Assembly: GCA_016183075.1 (NCBI GenBank)
Contig: JACPFH010000412.1
Location: 1-10,425, forward strand
DNA length: 10,425 bases
Direction of reading: 5' to 3'
Source: Deltaproteobacteria bacterium
GTDB taxonomy: Bacteria > Desulfobacterota > Binatia > UBA9968
The notes below the pieces were generated by a model, which worked only from the letters and a program-made list of their open reading frames with translations, did no database searches and was not told the DNA's origin. The translations under genes and the position numbers were made by a program. Positions 5,694 to 10,425 of this stretch are shown here, one piece after another; position 1 is the stretch's first letter; every line of letters begins with the position of its first letter.

Positions 5694-7325
5694 ATGACAG
5701 AACTCCTGCAAGATTGGGTAACCGCCCGAGCGCAAAAAGATCCCGAGGCCGTCGCGGTGGTTCTAAACCAGAAAAAGATGACTTACGGGCAACTGGATCG
5801 ATTGTCCAATCAGTTGGCCAGGATTCTCAAAGCGGGCGGCTGCAGGCGAGGGGATCGGGTCGGCCTGTTGATGCCGAATTGTCCCGCGGCCGTCGTGGGC
5901 CTGCTAGGAATCTATAAGGCCGATGCCATCTATGTGCCGCTGGACCCGTTGAGCCCGGCGGCCCGGCTGAAGAAAATGATGGCTTCCATCGAGAGTCCCT
6001 GGATCCTGGCGGCGGGGCCGGTCGGGCCGGTGCTCGACGATCTGTTGAGCGACGAGCGGTTTCGCTTCTCGGTCTCGGTCGGGTGGCTGGAGCCCGAAGG
6101 GATTGAGGGAGAAAACTTCAAAACGAAATTCTCGCTTGCCGATTTTGACGCTTACTCCAGTGGGCGATTGGACTATCGCAACCGCCGCCAGGACCCGGCT
6201 CATATGTTCTTCACTTCCGGATCTACCGGTACGCCGAAAGGGGTCGTCGTCGCGCACTCGAGCGCGATCGAGTTTACCGAGTGGGCTGTCGACTATTTCG
6301 GGATGAATGCGTCGGATCGAAACTCTGGCCATATGGGACTCCACTTTGATGTGTCTATATATGATATGTTCGGGACTTTCGCGACCGGCGCCGAGCTCCA
6401 TATTGTGCCGCCGGAGCTGAATTTGCTGCCGAACAAGTTAGCAGATTTTATCCGCCGGTCGGAACTCACCCAGTGGTTTTCAGTCCCTTCGATCTTAAAC
6501 TACACGGCCAAATTCGACGTCGTCAGGCCGGGCGACTTTCCGTCTTTGAAGCGACTGCTCTGGTGCGGCGAAGTCCTGCCGACGCCGGCTCTCATCTATT
6601 GGATGAAGCGTTTACCCCACGTTCGTTTCACGAATCTCTACGGTCCCACGGAGACGACGATTCTCAGCACTTATTACACGGTCCCCGCTTGTCCCGAAGA
6701 CGAGAGGGCGCCGATTCCCATCGGCACTCCTTGCCCGGGCGAAGAGCTGCTCGTGTTGGATGAGAAACTGCAACCGGTGCCTCCGGGTCAAGTTGGGGAT
6801 ATTTATATTCGGGGAGTCGGGTTGAGCCTGGGCTACTGGAGAGACCCGGAAAAAACCCGTGCCGCCTTCTTGCCCAACCCGCAAAGCTCGGATCCTGCGG
6901 ATCGGATCTACAAGACCGGAGACCTGGGCAAGGTCGGGGAAGACGGCCTGTTCTATTTTCTCGGCCGCAAAGATTACCAGATCAAGTGTCGTGGGTATCG
7001 CGTCGAGCTCGGCGAGGTTGAGGCGGCCTTGAATGCCCTCAATCTCTTGCAGGAGTGCGCGGTTGTCGCTATTGCGGCCGATGGTTTTGAGGGAACCAAG
7101 ATCTGCTGCGGCTATGTGGCCCAGCCAGGCAACGGTGTTTCTCCTCCAGCCCTGCGCACACAACTGGCTAAGGCCCTGCCGTTTTATATGGTCCCGAGCA
7201 GGTGGATGGCTCTGGAACAGCTCCCCAGAAACCCCAACGGGAAAATCGACCGGCCGCGATTAGCTGGGGAGTTTGGGCGGAAGGAAGCTCCTGCTTTGAG
7301 TTCATGTGATGTCCAAATAGGCTAA
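5694..7325 (+). CDS. DltA/NRPS-like amino acid:carrier protein AMP ligase, copy 2 (intact)
   Basis: A 543-aa stand-alone adenylation enzyme. It should activate a small amino acid with ATP and transfer it to the thiol of a carrier protein, most likely the one encoded at 7765-8019. Visible core motifs in order are the P-loop Phe-Thr-Ser-Gly-Ser-Thr-Gly-Thr-Pro-Lys-Gly (residues 173-183), the pocket motif Phe-Asp-Val-Ser, Leu-Trp-Cys-Gly-Glu-Val-Leu-Pro as in DltA (DltA has a Cys at the same place), Tyr-Gly-Pro-Thr-Glu, Tyr-Lys-Thr-Gly-Asp-Leu, the hinge region Gly-Arg-x-Asp-Tyr-Gln-Ile-Lys, and the A10 motif with catalytic Lys517. There is no condensation, thiolation or thioesterase domain, so it is not an NRPS module. 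It is about 40 aa longer than typical DltA. PanD starts 32 nt downstream. The pocket Asp suggests an alpha-amino acid such as alanine; beta-alanine is suggested only by the neighbouring PanD. Confidence 0.9.
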   Translation: MTELLQDWVTARAQKDPEAVAVVLNQKKMTYGQLDRLSNQLARILKAGGCRRGDRVGLLMPNCPAAVVGLLGIYKADAIYVPLDPLSPAARLKKMMASIESPWILAAGPVGPVLDDLLSDERFRFSVSVGWLEPEGIEGENFKTKFSLADFDAYSSGRLDYRNRRQDPAHMFFTSGSTGTPKGVVVAHSSAIEFTEWAVDYFGMNASDRNSGHMGLHFDVSIYDMFGTFATGAELHIVPPELNLLPNKLADFIRRSELTQWFSVPSILNYTAKFDVVRPGDFPSLKRLLWCGEVLPTPALIYWMKRLPHVRFTNLYGPTETTILSTYYTVPACPEDERAPIPIGTPCPGEELLVLDEKLQPVPPGQVGDIYIRGVGLSLGYWRDPEKTRAAFLPNPQSSDPADRIYKTGDLGKVGEDGLFYFLGRKDYQIKCRGYRVELGEVEAALNALNLLQECAVVAIAADGFEGTKICCGYVAQPGNGVSPPALRTQLAKALPFYMVPSRWMALEQLPRNPNGKIDRPRLAGEFGRKEAPALSSCDVQIG

Positions 7326-7357
7326 AACTCTTGGCGTGTCAAGGAGGAACTAGTGCC

Positions 7358-7777
7358 ATGAGTATGAGATTTGTTTTGCGCGCAAAAATTCATAAGGCGA
7401 CGGTCACCGACGCCGATTTGAGCTACATCGGCAGCATCACGATCGATGAAGATCTGATGGAGAAAGCCGGCCTTTGGCCGGGGGAGAAGGTGATGGTCGT
7501 GAGCAATACTTCCGGCGCCCGCTTGGAAACTTATGTCATTACCGGCGAGCGCGGCTCCGGAGTCATTCATATGAACGGCGCCGCCGCGCACCTCATCAAG
7601 AAAGGCGAGGAAATCATCATCATGGGATTCGAGCTGACGGATAAGCCGATACCACCGACGAACATTCTGGTGGATAAAAACAATAAATTCGCTCGCTTTC
7701 TTATGGCACTCGCTGAATTCTGGGGCTTCTGGGTTTGTGCTCCCGAAACGCAAGGAATTGTAACATGCGTGATTTAG
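7358..7777 (+). CDS. panD: Aspartate 1-decarboxylase (PanD family, pyruvoyl enzyme) with C-terminal extension
   Basis: A 139-aa homologue of PanD, which cleaves itself to form a pyruvoyl cofactor and decarboxylates L-aspartate to beta-alanine. Conserved positions are visible: Lys10, His12 and Tyr23 (E. coli Lys9, His11, Tyr22), the cleavage pair Gly25-Ser26 (E. coli Gly24-Ser25), the Arg-Gly-Ser after the central strands and Asn-Gly-Ala-Ala-Ala-His. ATG 7358 has AAGGAGGA (7341-7348) upstream; Met3 is the alternative start. The core ends near residue 111, and a tail of about 28 residues rich in Phe, Leu and Trp follows; this makes the protein longer than E. coli PanD (126 aa). The 3' end overlaps the carrier-protein start by 13 nt. 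No panB or panC is nearby, so supplying beta-alanine to the adjacent ligase and carrier protein is a better contextual role than pantothenate synthesis, though this remains inferred. A shifted substrate range cannot be excluded. Confidence 0.9.
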   Translation: MSMRFVLRAKIHKATVTDADLSYIGSITIDEDLMEKAGLWPGEKVMVVSNTSGARLETYVITGERGSGVIHMNGAAAHLIKKGEEIIIMGFELTDKPIPPTNILVDKNNKFARFLMALAEFWGFWVCAPETQGIVTCVI

Positions 7778-8019
7778 CTACGCTGTGCAGCCGCATCGCC
7801 GTCTTATTCACCGAGCAGGTACACGTAGAGGCCCCGCCGGTAGATGCCGACTTGTTCGAGTCGGGCCTTTTGGATTCGCTGGCCTTTGTCGATTTGTTGT
7901 TTTGCTTGGAAGCGGAGCTTGGAATTCACGTCTCCCTCGACGATCTCGAGATGGAGAACTTTCGGTCGATCGCGAAGATCGCGGAATTTGCCGCCGGCAA
8001 GATTAAGGCGGCTGCGTAA
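7765..8019 (+). CDS. Acyl/aminoacyl carrier protein (DltC-like)
   Basis: An 84-aa four-helix carrier protein. The phosphopantetheine attachment site is Ser38 in Gly-Leu-Leu-Asp-Ser-Leu, and the surrounding pattern (Asp-x-x-Leu-Phe-Glu-x-Gly-Leu-Leu-Asp-Ser) resembles DltC more than fatty-acid AcpP. The protein is acidic, as expected. ATG 7765 has AAGGA (7752-7756) 8 nt upstream and overlaps the PanD stop by 13 nt, indicating translational coupling. An in-frame start at 7735 inside panD lacks support. GNAT protein 1 starts 6 nt downstream. The proposed job is to hold the amino acid loaded by the ligase at 5694-7325 and present it to a transferase. No phosphopantetheinyl transferase is encoded in the window, so activation would rely on a housekeeping enzyme. 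Confidence 0.92.
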   Translation: MRDLATLCSRIAVLFTEQVHVEAPPVDADLFESGLLDSLAFVDLLFCLEAELGIHVSLDDLEMENFRSIAKIAEFAAGKIKAAA

Positions 8020-8025
8020 AGACCC

Positions 8026-9126
8026 ATGGACACCGTTCGAGCCTTCGCGCCCGAGGATATCGGGCAGGTCGCAGACCTGCACAGGCGGGTTTTCCATACC
8101 AGCGACCACTTTTCCCAAGCGTTAGAGGACTCCTACCGATGCTATTTTCAAAAGGTCTTCTTAGGCCATCCCTGGTATGATGAGAGGCTGCCTTCTCTCG
8201 TCTATGTGGACGGCCGGGGGAAGATCGTTGGCTTTCTGGGCGTGACGCCGCGCCGGATGTTGCTGAACGACCGGCCCATTCAAGCTGTTGTTAGCTCCCA
8301 GTTTATCGTCGAGCCTGACAGCCGCTCCACGCTGGCCGCGGTGAAACTTTTAAAGGCCTTCGCCTCCCTTCCGTTCGATCTATCCATAGCCGATGAGGCC
8401 AATCATACCTCCCGCAAGCTCTGGGAGAGCCTCGGCGGCTCTACGGCTCTGCTCTACAGCATGTATTGGCTGCGCCCTCTACGACCGAGCGAGTTCGTGA
8501 TGCGCTCCTTGAGGAAGCGGGGCCTGCCGGCTGTCTTGGCTTTCGGATCGGCTCCTTTTTGTCGTCTCTTTGATTTCATAATGGCCCAGAACCCTCGCGT
8601 CCCCTTCCGGGTGGACCCGCCTTCTGTGTCGGGGTCGGAGCTCAGCGGAGAGATTCTGCTTCATTGCCTGTCCGAATTTACTACCGGCTGGTCGCTTCGG
8701 CCCGAATACGACGAGCGTTCCGTGAAGTGGCTTTTGGAGCTTCTCGCCGAAAGGAACGGCCGCGGGACTTTTCAAAAGGTGGTCGTTCAAAACGCCGCGC
8801 AAGAAATAGTAGGCTGGTATGTCTGGCATCTAACTCGAGAAGGTGTCGGGGAAGTTTTACAAATCGGCGCAAAGAACGGGTGGATCGGCCACGTTCTCGA
8901 TCACCTCTTTTATTATGCCAGGCAAAGGGGCGCCCTGGCGCTCTCCGGACGACTGGAACCCAAATTTCTCGAGCATTTCTATGACAGGCGCTGCCTGTTT
9001 CAAGACCGCGGTTATTGGATGCTCGTTCACTCCAAGAGACCCGAATTGCTGGAGGCCTTTCATCGCGGCGATGCCTTTGTATCGCGGCTGGAAGGCGAGT
9101 GGTGCCTCAGCTTCAAGCTGGATTAA
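8026..9126 (+). CDS. Large GNAT-fold acyltransferase-like protein
   Basis: A 366-aa soluble protein, about twice the length of a single GNAT domain. The first about 150 residues follow the GNAT pattern: an N-terminal strand and helix (Asp-Ile-Gly-Gln-Val-Ala-Asp-Leu-His), the strand pair around Val-Asp-Gly-Arg-Gly-Lys-Ile-Val-Gly-Phe-Leu-Gly-Val near residue 65, then a strand ending in Phe-Ile-Val-Glu-Pro near 95. The C-terminal half (about 210-366) contains a second Ile-Val-Gly-Trp-Tyr-Val strand and may be a second GNAT lobe, as in FemAB-like proteins. No signal peptide or membrane segment is seen. It starts 6 nt after the carrier protein with only a weak ribosome site, so it is probably coupled to it. 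Placement suggests it uses the acylated carrier protein as donor; GNAT-fold enzymes such as LuxI and FeeM are precedents for acyl-ACP donors. Its acceptor is unknown. Confidence 0.7.
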   Translation: MDTVRAFAPEDIGQVADLHRRVFHTSDHFSQALEDSYRCYFQKVFLGHPWYDERLPSLVYVDGRGKIVGFLGVTPRRMLLNDRPIQAVVSSQFIVEPDSRSTLAAVKLLKAFASLPFDLSIADEANHTSRKLWESLGGSTALLYSMYWLRPLRPSEFVMRSLRKRGLPAVLAFGSAPFCRLFDFIMAQNPRVPFRVDPPSVSGSELSGEILLHCLSEFTTGWSLRPEYDERSVKWLLELLAERNGRGTFQKVVVQNAAQEIVGWYVWHLTREGVGEVLQIGAKNGWIGHVLDHLFYYARQRGALALSGRLEPKFLEHFYDRRCLFQDRGYWMLVHSKRPELLEAFHRGDAFVSRLEGEWCLSFKLD

Positions 9127-9152
9127 CGCCTGGAAGAGCGAAGAGGATAAAT

Positions 9153-9173
9153 GACCGTCGACCGTTGACGGTC
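9153..9173. repeat. Small perfect hairpin between the GNAT genes
   Basis: GACCGTC (9153-9159) and GACGGTC (9167-9173) pair as a 7-bp perfect stem with a 7-nt loop. The motif GACCGT also occurs twice in tandem here. There is no following T-run, so it is not an intrinsic terminator. It sits in the 60-nt gap before a gene with a poor ribosome site and might affect mRNA stability or initiation; chance is also possible. Confidence 0.35.
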
Positions 9174-9186
9174 CAGAATCACGCTT

Positions 9187-10344
9187 ATGGTCGAGGTTAT
9201 AGAGGATACGGCAGGTTTTGAGAGGCTGAGGGAGGAGTGGAACGAGCTCCTTCAGGCCAGCCGGTCCCCTTGTTTCTTCCTAACCTGGGAATGGCTCTAT
9301 ACCTGGTGGAAGCATCTGGCCGAAGGCAGAAAGCTCCTCATCCTTGCAGCGCGCTCCGGCCGGGAGCTTGTGGCGATAGCGCCACTTTGTATCCGGCCCC
9401 CCATGCCTGGCCGGTTATTCCCGTTTCGTCTGTTGGAGTTCCTGGGCACGGGGGCCGTCGGCTCTGATTACCTCGATTTCATCATCAGGCGCGGAAGGGA
9501 AGAGGAAGCTTTGCTGGACCTCAGCAAATATCTTGCGGATGGAAAGCTCGTGCTCGAATTGGCGCAGCTCAAGAAAGGTTCCTCGTTTGCCGCAAACGTC
9601 GCACAGCAGCTGAGCCGCCGGGACTGGAGTCTCTCGCAGCTAGAGACGGATGTTTGTCCGTTTATTCCTTTGTCGGGACTTTCTTGGGAGGACTATGTCG
9701 CGAGCCTCAGCCCTGCGCATCGCTATAACTTCAAGAGGAGGCTCAAGAATCTGACGAAACGGTTCGAGGTCCGGTTTGAGCAGGCTCGCACGGAGGCTGA
9801 GTGTGGCGAGGCCCTGGGAGTTCTGATCGCACTTCATGAAAGGCGCTGGCGCAGCCGAGGGCGTCGGGGCGCCTTTCATACTCCCCAGCTCCTCTCTTTT
9901 CATGAAGAGGTCAGCCGGAGGGCGTTGGAGCGTGGCTGGCTCAGGCTCTTCGTCCTGCGGCTCGACGGAAAACCCGTAGCATCAGTCTATGATTTCCGGT
10001 ACGGGCACACCTTTTACTTTTATCAATCGGGTTTCGATCCCAGCTACGAGAAGGAAAGCGTCGGCCTTGTCGCTATGGGACTGACGATCCGGACTGCCAT
10101 CGAGGAGGGTGCGGAAGAATATGACCTGCTGCACGGAGATGAATCCTACAAGTTGCAGTGGGCTTGCGATAGACGCGAGCTGAGCCGGTTGGAACTCTAC
10201 CCGCCAAGCACGCGCGGCTTATTTTACAGCCAGGTCATGACATGGGGCCGCGCGTCCAGAAGGGCGGCGCGACGCCTGCTTGGCGACGATCTGGCCGACA
10301 GGATCGTCGAAGGAGCGGGAATCGGGTTTTGGCGGGCGTCTTAG
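9187..10344 (+). CDS. CelD/BcsL-type GNAT family protein of polysaccharide loci
   Basis: A 385-aa protein with the CelD/BcsL (Acetyltransf_6) layout common in cellulose and exopolysaccharide operons. The N-terminal lobe has Glu-Trp-Asn-Glu-Leu-Leu and the aromatic Phe-Phe-Leu-Thr-Trp-Glu-Trp-Leu segment near residue 30. The C-terminal lobe has the basic helix Arg-Tyr-Asn-Phe-Lys-Arg-Arg-Leu near 180, His-Glu-Arg-Arg-Trp near 220, the Gly-Lys-Pro-Val-Ala-Ser strand near 260, Tyr-Gln-Ser-Gly-Phe-Asp-Pro near 280 and Tyr-Lys-Leu-Gln-Trp near 320. It is full length for the family. No clear Shine-Dalgarno precedes ATG 9187, but the N-terminus matches family expectation. The 60-nt gap to the previous gene is the largest among the last four genes. 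The biochemical role of most CelD-type proteins is undefined; transfer of an acyl or aminoacyl group to a glycan intermediate is a reasonable inference. Confidence 0.85.
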   Translation: MVEVIEDTAGFERLREEWNELLQASRSPCFFLTWEWLYTWWKHLAEGRKLLILAARSGRELVAIAPLCIRPPMPGRLFPFRLLEFLGTGAVGSDYLDFIIRRGREEEALLDLSKYLADGKLVLELAQLKKGSSFAANVAQQLSRRDWSLSQLETDVCPFIPLSGLSWEDYVASLSPAHRYNFKRRLKNLTKRFEVRFEQARTEAECGEALGVLIALHERRWRSRGRRGAFHTPQLLSFHEEVSRRALERGWLRLFVLRLDGKPVASVYDFRYGHTFYFYQSGFDPSYEKESVGLVAMGLTIRTAIEEGAEEYDLLHGDESYKLQWACDRRELSRLELYPPSTRGLFYSQVMTWGRASRRAARRLLGDDLADRIVEGAGIGFWRAS

Positions 10345-10374
10345 GCCGCGGCTCCTTAAGAGGAATTTCTGGGA

Positions 10375-10425
10375 ATGGATCGCACGGCGATAGCTGAAGT
10401 TTGCGCCCCAAAGAAAAACGATCGC
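10375..10425 (+). CDS. Possible start of a further gene, cut by the window end
   Basis: ATG 10375 opens a frame of 17 codons that stays open to the last base. AGGA (10361-10364) lies 10 nt upstream, and the same strand and close spacing (30 nt after the previous stop) fit the operon. The N-terminus (Met-Asp-Arg-Thr-Ala-Ile-Ala-Glu-Val-Cys) is too short to assign to a family. Confidence 0.4.
   Translation, partial: MDRTAIAEVCAPKKNDR

Noticed and set aside
7358..7777. Pantothenate biosynthesis operon
   Set aside because: panD is present, but panB, panC and panE are not, and all neighbours belong to ligase, carrier or glycan functions.
3848..8019. A non-ribosomal peptide synthetase cluster
   Set aside because: There are only stand-alone adenylation enzymes and one carrier protein, with no condensation, epimerisation or thioesterase domain.

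Overview
The window is a single-strand (+) run of genes from a Gram-negative, moderately GC-rich bacterium. It carries part of an exopolysaccharide or cell-surface glycan locus. The lineage cannot be fixed from the sequence. The dispersed repeat built on the palindrome ATTCCCGC-GNAA-GCGGGAAT is common in Proteobacteria and neighbouring phyla. The gene set (Wzy-like polymerase/ligase, GT4 glycosyltransferase, AMP ligase, carrier protein, CelD-type GNAT) recalls exosortase-associated polysaccharide loci, so a deltaproteobacterial or related environmental lineage is a reasonable but unproven guess.

Layout. Positions 2-2545 hold glycan assembly genes: a polytopic O-antigen polymerase/ligase-like protein and a GT4 glycosyltransferase. 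Positions 2545-2715 are a MITE-like element. Positions 2769-5465 hold a luciferase-like (SsuD-type) flavin monooxygenase whose 3' end overlaps a DltA/NRPS-like AMP ligase; this ligase is broken by a frameshift that fits a 29-nt net deletion. Positions 5503-5674 are a second, same-orientation copy of the element, cleanly flanked by TA. Positions 5694-8019 hold an intact paralogue of the ligase, a PanD-type aspartate 1-decarboxylase and a DltC-like carrier protein, the last two overlapping by 13 nt. Positions 8026-10344 hold two large GNAT-fold proteins, the second of the CelD/BcsL type found in polysaccharide operons. A further gene probably starts at 10375 and runs off the window.

How the genes may work together (inference). 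PanD would make beta-alanine from aspartate. The ligase would adenylate a small amino acid and load it on the phosphopantetheine arm of the carrier protein. One or both GNAT proteins could move the aminoacyl group onto a sugar or lipid intermediate of the glycan built by the upstream genes. That would be a Dlt-like amino-acylation branch with soluble GNAT transferases in place of DltB/DltD. The monooxygenase may oxidise the carrier-bound group or a related intermediate. The main caution is that both ligases keep the aspartate that normally holds an alpha-amino group, which fits alanine-like substrates better than the known beta-alanine pocket codes. No condensation domain, thioesterase or pantothenate gene (panB/panC) is visible, so neither a standard NRPS nor vitamin synthesis explains the set.
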